From assembly GCA_025766275.1 (NCBI GenBank), contig JAFKAC010000047.1, positions 186,001 through 250,000 on the forward strand: a DNA stretch of 64,000 bases, given 5' to 3'. How positions within the stretch are numbered: the stretch's first letter is position 1; the number at the start of each line of letters is the position of its first letter. A model generated the notes under the pieces. That model had not been told where the DNA came from. It ran no database searches and saw only the letters and a list, made by a program, of their open reading frames with translations. The position numbers and the translations under genes were made by a program. The DNA comes from Lactarius indigo. Taxonomy: Eukaryota; Basidiomycota; Agaricomycetes; Russulales; Russulaceae. This document shows, one piece after another, positions 11,463 to 24,700 of the stretch.

Positions 11463-13402
11463 GTGGGCGCGCCGTAGTGTTTCGTTATCGTGGGGCGCTA
11501 CTCCACAGCGCTCTGTTACCTTCTTTTGGAACGAACGATTCACTTGGCATCTTGGTTCCATGATATTGATTCGAATACAGTACGGCGCCAGAAGAACTTT
11601 TGAGGTGATTCTTCCTTGGATTCTTCAGCGAATGTACTTGTCGTTTTTCCTTTTCCATTCCATTCTACTCAGACAAGAAGGGAATAATTACTCCCAGCGA
11701 CAGCATACGTTTTTTCTCACATCAGGCTTTCGTTTTCGGCAAAGCAGGGTAACTCTATTCGTCCCATGCCATACGATAAGTACTGCACCTAGCGTCGTGG
11801 AAGAGGGGCGACATTCTCTAATAACAGCAACAGGTGCTAGTTGTGACAACTACGGTCATTACTTGAGGGCCGAGAGACGTAAAACTTCGAAGATGAAGAC
11901 CCAGAAATTGCTCGTTTCTCGGTAATGGGCGCCTATCGATCGCGCTGACAAAGTGACTCTCCAAGGCCTGACCACCAAACACCACCTGAGAACATCCGAA
12001 CTCACAGAATCGTCTCCCGACTGACTCAGGTGTGGTTTCCTTCTACTGTATAACTCCCGTCCCACACAGGACTCGAAGACGATAGCAGCCTTTCGGGTGT
12101 CGAGTCGCCCTCAGGCTCGTAGATATTAGCGAACGACCATTTGGGCTGATCTCGACATCCCTACCCAGGCACGCGTCATCGCGTCCGTTTCGTAGCCCGG
12201 ACGCGAAGACATATGAATCGAGGTACAAAGTCGGCATCAGGGTCATCGCGAGGAGGGTCGACGGAAAAGGTCTGGTCGCTGTAGTGGTGGCGCACGACCA
12301 GCGCCGCGTCAGTTGGGCCACGGTCGATATGTGTGCACAGGTTCCGATGGGTTCAGTCAGGAACAGTGGGCGACTATCTTTTGGAAAGGATGTCCTGCAC
12401 AGTACCACCCACAACTGAACGCACGAAGACATTACGGTATGTGAAGGCGAGTTGTTCACCTACGTTTGATCGACACAGTTGCCATCCCCCGTAATTGTTA
12501 TTTCTGCCGCGGCGACACCGGACTCGAAATTCGCACGCGCGAGTACCTGAAGTTTCTTGACCTCGGATCATCTTTGTCTCCGAGTCGGACTGGGTTGCTC
12601 CGAGGTCTACAGATTCGGGTTTGAGCTCACTTGCCACTCGAATATCCGCCTCGTATCTGAGACGACGTGGTTAGCATGAACCCTGTGCGGTGTATATGTT
12701 GTGCAAGGAAAGTAATAACATGGATTCACACCAATGCGGTAAACAGAGATGGACACAGCTTGCAGTGCGCCATCGTTGGACCGCGCGCTGCGGTTGTCGG
12801 GCAAATAAGTCGCCGGCGTTTGACGACGCGCGCCAAGGAGCTGGTAACGATGGCAATGCCTACTGAGGCGGTGAGCAGGTGAGGCGCTGCATTGACATAG
12901 AAAGGAAGTGGATACTGGTCTCCACTGGTGCAGGTGCGATGTTGGAGCTGGTCCAGGAACGGGGGGGGAACAGACGTGGCACCATAACGTACAGTGCATC
13001 GAAGTTGAGTGGGCTGCCTTGGCAACACTACGAACAGTCGCTCAGGCTCGTGTAACATGATTGAGACTGTGCAGTCAGCATGATGCCAGTGGCGGTTACT
13101 GCTGCGGTCTCAACAGTGGCTCACTGAGGGCTGTGCGAGGGAGTAGATTGTTTTAGACGCTGAGTGTTCCGATCGAGGAAATTTTCTATGTGGGACGATA
13201 CGGACGTACACAAGTGCATGTTGTAATTAGTCTGACGTCGGCAAAAAAAACCCAACACACTCTTTTAGAGTCAACGCTCACATCGTACTACCAGTACCGT
13301 AATCCTGACCCCGTTCACTACGCCCGCTTAACTTATCGTCTCTCTTTCCTTCACTCTCACTCTCACTCGAAAAATCATACCCCGGCCCACCCACCGTCTC
13401 CA
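11463..13402. other. Long intergenic stretch with no recognised gene
   Basis: Frames on both strands reach about 260 aa at the left edge, but that one (11143-11925) overlaps THO exon 7 in another frame and carries no motif. The right end (about 13330-13400) is pyrimidine-rich, as expected just upstream of the epimerase ATG. Confidence 0.4.
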
Positions 13403-14970
<1,568 letters not shown>

Positions 14971-15402
14971 TTTGAACTTTGATTTTGAACTCTTGTTTTA
15001 ATTCTTTTATCTCCCGGTTTTGAGGGGGGCGTTATCCGGGAGAACTTCAATCTTTTTTTACGCGCGTGTATTGCGCGCAGTGCTGTGTTCTAACATATAC
15101 ACCCTGAGTACGGACGGTATTATCATCTCCAACTACTAGACGCCCCTTTCCCCTCGTTTTTTTGTGTGATCTTAGGATAATTATACCCGCGACTGGGGAA
15201 TTATACTCCGCGTCTGTCCATTCTGCGTGCCGAAAAGTCTGCTTCAAGAATTAATTATTGGACTCGTGTAGTATCGTGACATCAAGGCCGTATGAAAGAA
15301 TGTTTGATCAAGGAACGACAAGGGTAAAAGAATGGTGGGTGGCACAAGAAAAAAAGACAAGGAATAAAAAGGACGAAAACAGTCTTCCCCCTAATAACAG
15401 TC
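14971..15402. other. Convergent intergenic region
   Basis: Space between the 3' ends of the epimerase (+) and the PAM2-like membrane protein gene (-). No gene seen. Confidence 0.5.
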
Positions 15403-16451
15403 TCAGAAGAACACAAACACCTCACCCGCGCGCCGCTCCCCAGCCACCACCTCCTCAGGCCGCACCACGCGCATCTTACCAACCCCAACCGGGACGCGCC
15501 CTCCCGCATTCACGCCGCCGCCGCCGCCGCCGCCGCCGCTCTTACCCATCCCAGCACCGGCAGCACGTGCAACCCGCGCAGCAGCCAACGCAAACGCGCT
15601 CGGCATGCACGACGGCGATGGCGTCGCAGGCCCCGCGGAATCCGTGGAATCCGCGGGCGACGGCGGCGTTGCGCATCCGCGCGGGGCGAACGTGCGCGCG
15701 GTCGGGTCTAGGCGGTGTAGCTGCGGGGGAGAGGTGGCGGGAGGCACGGGCGCAGGCGAGGTAGATGGGGAGGGGGAAGACGGGGTGAACGCGGGCGCGG
15801 CGGGGTTAAGCTTCGTCGTCTTGGAGCAGCGGGTGGGAGACTCAGTTGCCGCTGTCGTCCCGAGCTCGCAGCTGGATGGGCGGCCGTGTCGCTGGCGCCG
15901 CAGAGTAGCGGAGATTCTGCGGGCCCAGGTCAATGCCGATGGACCGCGCTGCAGAACCGCGAGGCACGGTCGTCAGCCACAACAACGGAAATGGGCGTAC
16001 GAGGCCTTATACTGACGAGGTAGCAGTACGCCGCGACGCCGCCCGTGCCAATTAGGGACGAAATGAAGGCGAGTCGGACGAGGGCCCGGCGCAGAGGGGT
16101 GCTCTCCGCCGCTGCCCCGTTGATCTGGTACATAGACGAAGATACCGGGACGAGGAGGTCATGCCCCGCGGCAGTGTGGACGAGTTTGAAAAGCAGCCCG
16201 GCGACGTCGTCTGTGCCCGCACCCGCGTTCGACACGGAACCCGCCCCGCCAGAGGTGGGTGAAGGAGGAGCGGGGTTGGAGGGGGGAGAGGGATGGTAGT
16301 ATAACGCGATTATATGTGAGATGGCGGGAATGAGCATGTGGATGGTGAGCCACGCCGCGGTGCGCAGGGCGCATATGAAGCCAGTGGTGTAGAATAGGAC
16401 GGTCATCAGCATGCCGTAGACGGACTTCCTGTTTCCGGCGCTGCGTTCCAT
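15403..16451 (-). CDS. Membrane protein with candidate tandem PAM2 motifs (gene model uncertain)
   Basis: Exon 1 runs from ATG 16451 to 16017: a hydrophobic N-terminus ('YGMLMTVLFYTTGFICALRT' and following, about residues 13-51), a Pro/Gly/Ser-rich loop, then a second hydrophobic segment ('LVRLAFISSLIGTGGVAAYC'). Two ways of splicing exist. With donor GTCAGT at 16016 and acceptor at 15949 (phase 0) the frame stays open to 15403, giving about 326 aa with a tail that holds two PAM2-like motifs: 'KLNPAAPAFTP' (15813-15781) and 'RLDPTARTFAP' (15714-15682). PAM2 motifs bind the MLLE domain of poly(A)-binding protein. With donor GTATAA at 16012 (phase 1) the second exon ends after 35 codons at 15842. 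I cannot decide between them from sequence alone. A GCC-repeat at 15511-15538 encodes a Gly run in the longer form. The gene is divergent from ess1, 202 nt apart. Confidence 0.6.
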
Positions 16452-16653
16452 TGGTAGGTGCCTAGCTAGTAAATGCGCGCGAGAGAGTTATCGAGGGGCT
16501 TGCAAGAGAACACTGGTGCCAGTGGCGGCTGGCTTTTAGCGCCGTCACTTGGGCGGGCGCGTTCATGACACGTGATCGACTGATCACACCTGTATTTGTC
16601 AGCAGGGCTCAACCAGGTCATCGATTATCAGTAACCTCCATTATCCAACAAGC

Positions 16654-17266
16654 ATGGTACGTCCACCGCTTTTGAACACAGCCCACCGGAGCCGGCTGTG
16701 AGATTATATTGATGGGGGTCCACAGTCTGGCTGGGAAGTCCGCTTCTCGAATTCGCGAAAGGTGCCATATTTCCATAACACGCAGACGCAGGAGTCCGTG
16801 TGGGATAAACCAGAGGATCTGACGGAGGAGCAAGTCAAAGCTCTTCCAGGAGCGGAACTTCTTCGCCCAGAAAAGGTCCGCGCAAGTCACATCTTGGTCA
16901 AGCATAGCGGCTCGCGACGGCCGTCGAGCTGGAAAGAGGCAAGTCGTCGCTCCACCGTCATACATTTTGTTCTCTATTGCTAAGCAGATATCCTGATAGC
17001 CCAAAATCACGCGCTCGAAGGAAGAGGCCATCGCGATCTTGGAGGGCTACAATACCAAGATCGGGGGGAGCGCGGAAAAGTTTGCCCCGCTCGCGCGCGA
17101 GCACTCGGACTGTTCTTCGCACGACCACGACGGGGACCTGGGCTGGTTTGGACCGGGGCAGATGCAAAAGCCGTTCGAGGATGCGGCGTTTTCGCTGCGG
17201 GTGGGCGAGATCAGTGGTATTGTCGATTCGCAGAGTGGCGTGCACCTCATCCTGCGCACCGGTTGA
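16654..17266 (+). CDS. ess1: Peptidyl-prolyl cis-trans isomerase Ess1/Pin1 (WW + parvulin)
   Basis: Exons 16654-16656 (the ATG alone), 16726-16938 and 17000-17266 give 160 aa. The WW domain is 'GWEVRFSNSRKVPYFHNTQT...SVWDKP'. The parvulin domain has 'VRASHILVKHSGSRRPSSW', 'ITRSKEEAIAILEGY', the cysteine/histidine site 'HSDCSSHDHDGDLGWFGPG' and 'AFSLRVGEISGIVDSQSGVH'. The protein isomerises phospho-Ser/Thr-Pro bonds, notably in the RNA polymerase II tail. The second intron uses a GC donor (GAG|GCAAGT, 16939), which is otherwise a perfect donor; splicing there restores the expected 'WKEPKITRSKEEA'. The start exon holds only the initiator codon, with a good GTACGT donor right after it. Confidence 0.95.
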
Positions 17267-17825
17267 TGGGATCAATTATGTGGGATGATCCTGCAGGTGA
17301 TCGCCAAAAGAGGGAAAATCACAGAACCCCGTGTTTGTCTGTACCTTGTAACCCTTTGTTACCCATATTCAGATCGTTCTTTATGGAGACGCGCTGTCCA
17401 TCGTAACCAATAAGGGAATACAACGTGGATTTAGGAGAGATGGGGACATTTTTCTTCGGAAGAGAGTCGGAGGAAAGTTGGTGCCATCAGTGGCATGTGT
17501 GTCGAAAGTGGAGGCCACATGTGATCGTGGGAGGTGGGTGGTAGTGGAAAGGCACAAGGCACGAAGAATATTCTACGTCCCCGGGCCCGTGTCCGAGTCT
17601 ATGATGATGAGGACTAGATGTGATGACTGCAGTGGACGAGAGAAATAAATTATAAGAAATAATAGGTGCCGAGCTGAACCCCATTGTGGCCAGCTTGATA
17701 CTGTAGCTCCGCGGGATTATTGATCTCATGAACCTACCGTACCTCACCTACAAACAGCGCTCCCCTCCAAACTCGTCCCTGACCCTCTCCTTCGACGTGT
17801 CCGCGTCGTCATCCACGTCTCTTCC
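17267..17825. other. Intergenic region, ess1 3' flank and deubiquitinase promoter
   Basis: No gene seen. AT-rich patch near 17640-17700; pyrimidine-rich sequence just before the next ATG. Confidence 0.5.
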
Positions 17826-20800
17826 ATGGCCTTGGGAAAGGCTGCCAAACGGATTTTTGCTACTCCCCAACATACACCGACATCTCCCACTGCCTCACAA
17901 ACCACCCTCGACCCGACACTCGCCATCGCAGACGAGAAGCAGTTTGGTCTAGAAAATGTACGTGATCTTCCGCTCGCCCTCTCCTCTCTTTTCATTCTTT
18001 CCTTGATTCCCCAAAGTTTGGAAACACCTGGTATGTTCACTTCATTCGAACCCCTACGGCATCCCATTGCCCTTGTCCCCTTCAACTTTGACACCTCCTG
18101 CTTAGTTATGCCAACTCCGTGCTCCAAGCACTCTACTTCTGTTCCCCCTTCCGCGACCTCGTCATCCAATCTACAGACATCTCTGCCCCACCTGTACCTC
18201 ATCCTGTATCACGACCCACCCACCTACCAGCCCCAGCAACGACCGCGCGTCGCAAATCCGACCGTCCAAAGCTCATCCCCGATCTCCCACCTGCTCCCAC
18301 TTCCCCCACCCCCGTCATCCCCTCCGCGCCGCCCACCCTCTTCTCCGCGCTCCGCTCCCTCTACGTATATATTTCCAAGAACCCTGCGGATAAGGGTGCA
18401 GTATCTCCCCGCGCCTTCATCGACAAGCTCCGCGATGGCAACGAACTCTTCCGCGGCGCCATGCACCAAGACGCTCACGAGTTTCTCAATTATCTCCTCA
18501 ACAAGATCGTCGAAGAAATACAGTCAGACAAACATCACAGGGACAAGGACGTGAGTTCCCCCAACCACTCTCGTGAGGACTGTGAGTACTGTTCCCATGT
18601 GCGTCAGGCACCGTGATGCGCGTCCACCATCCGTCCCTGCTTGCTTACTCTCCTGCTCTTCGCTCGGCGTCAGTGTCATCATCAGTGGCTACATTGGTGT
18701 CAAACAATGCTCCTACCTTCACCGTGCACTCCGATATCTCGCAACAAAGTGGTACCCTCGTGCATCGCCTCTTTGAAGGCACACTCACTTCGGAAACTCG
18801 CTGTCTGACTTGCGAAACGGTGAGTTATCGACTTGCTTCTTTCGTACCTAATTGCCCCTGCCCTCATCATTCCGGCGCTCGTGCCTCGATGTTACTTTGT
18901 TGGGCGAATGGCGGCATCCATGCATCAACTGACGTGGACTCTTCTTTTCCTTCTTGGCAAAAGGTGTCCTCGCGCGACGAATCGTTCCTCGACCTCTCCA
19001 TTGACATTGAGCAAAATTCAAGTGTCACCGCATGTTTGCGACAGTTCAGCGCCAGCGAGATGTTGTGCCAGCGGAACAAATTCTTTTGCGATAGCTGTTG
19101 CGGGCTCCAGGAAGCCGAGAAGCGGTGCGCTTGGTCATCTTTCGTTTTCCCGACGCGTATTGACGCTAAAGATATAACATCTTAATAGGATGAAGATAAA
19201 GAAACTTCCAAATATACTCGCCCTCCATCTGAAACGCTTCAAGTATCAGGAAGAGTTGAGAAAGTATATCAAGCTTACCTATCGCGTCGCCTTCCCCTTT
19301 GAGCTGCGTCTGTTCAACACCGTTGACGAAGTGGATGACCCTGATCGGCTCTACGAGCTCTTTGGGATCGTCGTGCACATCGGCAGGTATGGTCCCTCCA
19401 TATCTCTGGCGACGTGTTTGCTGATGGCTCCTCGTATGCAGCGGTCCTCATCATGGGCACTATGTCACGATCGTTAAGGGCCCTCATTCATGGCTCAAAT
19501 TCGACGACGACAAGATCGAGCCAATCAAGGAGAGCGAGATTCCGCAGTTCTTTGGCGACGCCGCTTCCGGAAGCGGGAGTGCATATGTCCTCTACTATCA
19601 AGCAGTCGATCTCGATCCTGCTTCATTAGGCCTCAAGCCGCCTGCGCTCTCTGTGGTTTCCGACCTCGCTGCAGGCACGCCTGTCAGCGCGGCGAATGCG
19701 GAGGCCAACGGAGGAGCAGTGTCAGATCTCACAGAACCCGCGCTTCCGCCTGGGTTAGGAGACTCGCAAGTACCTACGCCTGTACCTGTACCTGCGCCCG
19801 CACCTGCACCCGTAATCACACCTACACCACCACCTCTACTAACCACCCCTTCATCCCCTTCCCTCATCTCACCACCCCTCGCCTCTGTAACCCTCCCGTC
19901 ACGCAAAAAGTCACTCCCCGCAATTCGCATCCCGGGCACCTCCGACTCCACAACAACCACCTCCCCTACGACACCAAACCGCACGCATGGGTTATTCCAT
20001 ACCCTTCGAACTTCTCCAGGCAGTTCGAAGATACGCCCGTCGACCATGGATGGGGTAGTCTCCCCGCGGAGCCCGGGGGGGCACACACCGCCTGTGCCAC
20101 CCGTTCCCTCACTGTGGGTCAATGGCAAGGACCTCGCCATGGGTCAGGAGAAGGAGAAGGAAAGAGAGAAGGAGAAGGGCGTGGACAGGGAGCGAGAGCC
20201 GCAACGGGACCGGGAGAAGGAGGAAGGACGTTCATCGAAGGAGTTTGATCGCAAGCCGAGCGTATGGTTCAAGCTGTGGAACGCCAAGTCACCCAAAGAT
20301 GAGCGGGAAAAGGAGAAAGATAAAGACAAGGCGAAGGAGAAAGACGTGGGCGCGCCCCCTGCGCCTGCAATAGCGCCTGCGTCATCACAGGCGACGACCT
20401 CAGCGTCGACGATGGCGCTCTCTTCAGCGCCGTCACAGTCGGACGCAGGGTCCTCAGTCTCCGGTGCGAGTTCGTTGTGGCGACGCAGCAGCGCACGCCT
20501 CGGTTATCACGTCAAACGCCTTTCCGCGACGTACAGTACCACGACACTTGGCGAGTTGGATGGCACGGGCTCTCCACCGGGTCCGGGCTCTGCTTCATCC
20601 TCGCATCATCATCATCATCACCATCATCACCATCTCCAATCGCCACCGCCACCACTCCCTGCAGTTCCGCAGACACCACAAGGGTTCCAGCCCGATGCGG
20701 AACCACCAAGCCCGACCACATCAGCCTCAGGCTCGCACTCACCCGCGCCGACGCCGGCGCGCCGTCCTCCACCGTTGGCAAGCACCTCCGATGCACTATT

Positions 20801-21416
20801 ACCACCATCCACGTCCGACCTCTCCGACTACGATGAAGACAACGACCATGAAGATCATGACGACGACCGCGGCAATGGCGACGGCGACGGTCATGCCAAT
20901 GGGCACCACAAGCAGCAACATCGGCGCCGGCATCGGTGGGCGCGCGCACGCACACCCGCAGAACTGCTAGCAGGGCTCCAGCGCGGACGGCCACACTCGA
21001 TGCACGGGAGCGGGAGCGGTACACCGCGGGAGCGCAGCGTGAGTCCGCACCCGAACGTGGAGCCATCGCCGCTGTCTGCGTCAGCCGCGGAGGGGCACGC
21101 CGTGGTGGGACTGACGCCACCTGCCAATGGCGCGCCGTCCTCGTCCTCGTCCTCGTCTGTGGGGAAGGGGAAGGAGAGGGAGAGGGAGAAGGATAAGGAC
21201 AAGGATAAGGAACCGGGCCTGCGTCGCGCGGCGCGCAAGTTGAGTCTTAACGCGCCGTTGTTTAGCCTCGGGATTGGACTCGGGATTGGTGGGCGGGAGA
21301 AGGACCGGGAGAGGGATGCAGGGAAGAAGGATGATAGCAAGAAGGCGCACAAGATCCGCACGCCGAGTACGACACTTGGTTCGGGTAGCGCTGCGCTAGC
21401 GAGCGCCGCACGATAG
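17826..21416 (+). CDS. Ubiquitin-specific protease, CreB / USP12-USP46 family, 1033 aa
   Basis: Exons 17826-17957, 18017-18030 (14 nt), 18106-18581, 18674-18819, 18964-19124, 19189-19386, 19442-21416. A cysteine protease that removes ubiquitin; in Aspergillus CreB acts in carbon catabolite repression with a WD40 partner. The Cys box is '[16 protein letters not shown]' (split by the micro-exon), then '[17 protein letters not shown]', zinc-binding CxxC pairs ('RCLTCET', 'FFCDSC'), '[20 protein letters not shown]' and the His box '[14 protein letters not shown]' with 'FDDDKIEPI' and '[11 protein letters not shown]'. Donor GTGAGT at 18582, not the earlier one at 18551, restores the frame. After the catalytic domain come about 600 residues of low complexity: Pro-rich, Lys/Glu/Arg runs, a run of ten His (about 20602-20632) and acidic stretches. 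That tail is a single open frame; additional introns in it cannot be excluded. Confidence 0.92.
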
Positions 21417-21763
21417 TGCTGGCTCTCTGCGGTATTGTTGATCTCCTTTTCTTTGTAGGCTGATACCATATATCCGCTTGTTACTGTACATGTAACGTAT
21501 ACCGACACTGTCTGCCGTTTGGGCGGAAGCTATAGCTATAGCATACCGAATACTCTATGGTATACCATGCGTCTGATTAGAGGTGTGGGTAATGGGCGTG
21601 TTTTTCGTCGGGCTCATCAGCACAGGTTTACTCAGTCACGCGCCAAAGCTTCACGAGGCAGTGACTCGGAGGAGCTTTCCACTGGCAGCTCGTGTTTCCC
21701 GCTCGACTCTACATACTCTTACGTTCCGCTATCGTTACTAACGAACTTACCATCTCGAGTGCC
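21417..21763. other. Intergenic region upstream of the NLR gene
   Basis: Promoter region between the deubiquitinase stop and the NLR ATG. A TATAGCTATAGCATACC stretch near 21531 is AT-rich, but I cannot assign a TATA box firmly. Confidence 0.45.
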
Positions 21764-24700
21764 ATGTCTGCACCCAGCCTGGGCCAGACATCTACCCCGT
21801 CCTCAGATTTCAAATCAATCCTTGATGATGCCCTGAGGCAGTACAAGAAGACGACTGGGAAACAACTTCTTGACCATCCACTCGCCACTCAGGTGAAACA
21901 ATGCGATTCTGTCGATGCTATCTTAGCTGTACTTCGGGGCCAAGCCGAGGCGTTTCAGCAGTTTAAGGATGGCGATCAGAGGTTGATGAAGTGGATCAGT
22001 CCAGTGGTCGATGTCCTCTATACCTTTTCTGACACTTTTGGCGGGGTTGCTGGAGTGGTACGTCTCTGAAACCCTGTCTTCGATGGCACAACGTACCCCC
22101 TAACGTTATTCTGCAGGCGTTTCCCCCTGCAGGGGTCATCTTTACTGGGATCGGTGTCCTCCTCGCTGTCCGTATCTTCGCCGCTATTCGTGGACCCCTC
22201 CTAACACCAACATTATATAGGCAGCGAGAGATGCAAGAGCTAGCCACGATGTGCTTGTTGAACTCTTTGTGCGCATCGAGAGCTTCTTCAAGCGCCTTGG
22301 GGTTTATACTCGGATCTCGTTGACCGTCGAAATGTCGGAAGTATTTGTGAAGATCGTGGCTGAGGTACTCTCTATCCTTTCCATCGCGACGAAGGAGATG
22401 AAACGAACCCGAGCAAGTGAGTTATTTCTATGAGATACGCATCACACTCGACCATTCCAATATTTGATCAGAAATATTTTCTAGAAAACTATTGGGAAGG
22501 ACGGATATTGAGGATGCATTGAAAAGATTAGATAACCTGATACAGGAGGAAGTCAGAATGGCCATAGCTCAGACTATGAGTGCCACTATTGAGCACAAAG
22601 ATGGTGCGCAGCTCGCCCGACTAGTTACTCACTATGACTGAACCATTGTCTGCCCAGATGCCAAGAAAGCCAACATGGCTATTGCGAACAACATAGACGA
22701 AATAAAGTGTCCGTGATATGCTACTCCCATCGCCCCCATCATGAACACTGAAACATGAGCCCAGGGAACCAGATAGAACAGGACGTTCGAAAATGGTTCT
22801 CTCCGCCAGACCCGTCAACAAACCACAATGCCGCTTGCGAGGTCTACCATCAGGAACCACCCACGTGGTTCTTTGGAGCAGGCGTATTCAAGAACTGGAT
22901 GTCAAACGGTTCCCTCCTGTGGATCTACGGGAAACGTATACATTCCTATTATACTCCACAAGTCAATTTCTGATGATCTCCTTACCCACATAGCCGGCTC
23001 GGGGAAGAGCGTCGTTTGGTCGGTCGTTTCCCGATTGTGGTTGCCGGTTACGGTACTCATGTTGTCCCCAAGTTCTGCCATCATACAACACATTATGACA
23101 TTACGTGACGCCGGAGAGGCTACATTGGCGTATTTCTACTTCGATTTTCGGGACGAAGAAAAGCAAAACGTCCGCAACCTTGTCACCTCTCTCATGGTCC
23201 AGCTTTCGGCTTACTCGAAGCCTTGTTGCGAAATCATCTATCGGCTTTATTCGATACACGGGAAGGGAACGCACCAACCCAGCAATGGTATCTTGATCGA
23301 CCGTCTGAAGGAGATGCTCTTTATTGCGGCGCAACACCCAATTTTCATCATTATAGACGCGCTCGATGAGTGCCCCGAGTCTGGGATGCCAACCCCACGA
23401 GAGGCAGTCCTCAACCTTGTCAAGGACCTCGTTCATCTGCAACTTCCGAATTTGCGTATAGGTGTTACAAGTCGCCAGGAGGTTGACATCCAAACTAAAC
23501 TCAAGCCACTGGCCGTCAATACCATTTCGCTTCACGACGAAACTAGACAAAAGAAAGTTATTGCCGACTACGTCAGCTCTGTCGTGTCTCTGGATGAGCA
23601 CATGAGGAAATGGCAGGACGAGGATAAGAAACTAGCTGTCAAGGAGCTCTCTGAAAGGGCAGACGGAATGTATGGGTGTTTCTTCATTCCTAACGACAAA
23701 ATCACTTATCATATGCCGTACAGGTTCCAATGGGTATACTGTCAACTCGAGACTCTGCGGCACTCGGTCCAACCAGATGTACCAGGGATTCTCAAGGCGC
23801 TACCAAGGACCCTGGACGAAACGTATGAACGTATGCTGAAGAATGTCAGCGAGAAAAACCATAAACACGCTCGCCGTCTCCTTCACTGCCTCGCAGTTGC
23901 CGTCCGGCCGCTTCGCGTCGAGGAGCTAGCCGAAGTCCTTACATTTGACTTTGATACGGCCCAGGGAGGCATTCCAAAGTTTCATGCGAATCGGCGGCCC
24001 AAGGACCAAGAGGAGGCTGTGCTGTCCATATGTTCGAGTCTAGTTTCCATCGTCGATATCCGGGGCTCCCGGGTGGTACAATTTTCTCACCTGTCCGTCA
24101 AAGAGTTCTTGACATCTGGTCATCTCGCATCTTCGACCAGACACCTCGCCCCATATCACATTCTTCCCGGAATCGCACACACCATCTTCGCCCAGGTCTG
24201 TCTCGGACTCCTTCTCCATTTGGACGATCACAACGACAATAAGAATACCAAGGGCTCCCCTCTGGCCGAATATGCGGCTCGGCACTGGGTCGCGCATGCG
24301 CAATTCGAGGACGTTGCCTCACGTGTAGAGGACGGAATGAAGTCCCTCTTTGATCCGGACAAGATACATTTTGCTACGTGGATAGGCCTATACGACATGG
24401 ACGCAGAGTCAGGCGGGAAGTTGCCGTCGGAGATACCAAGTCCATTGTACTATTCAGCACTCTGTGGATTCCATGGCCTAGTTCGACACATCGTCATGAA
24501 GCACCCGCGGCAAGTAAACGTTATCGGTGGCTCGTATGGGTTTCCGCTGGTCGCGGCACTATGTAAAAATAATTTTCCGGTGGCGGAGCTCCTGCTCAAG
24601 CACGGTGGGAGTGTTGATATTCGAGACACGAGAAAACAGACTGCGCTGCACAAAACAATAGATCTTTATGACAAAGGGGCTATCGACGCGGTGAAATTTC

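Noticed and set aside
15403..16451. Two separate minus-strand genes instead of one spliced gene
   Set aside because: The inner frame lacks an ATG near its start (it begins at TTG) and directly follows a good acceptor of the upstream exon, so one spliced gene is simpler; recorded as uncertain.
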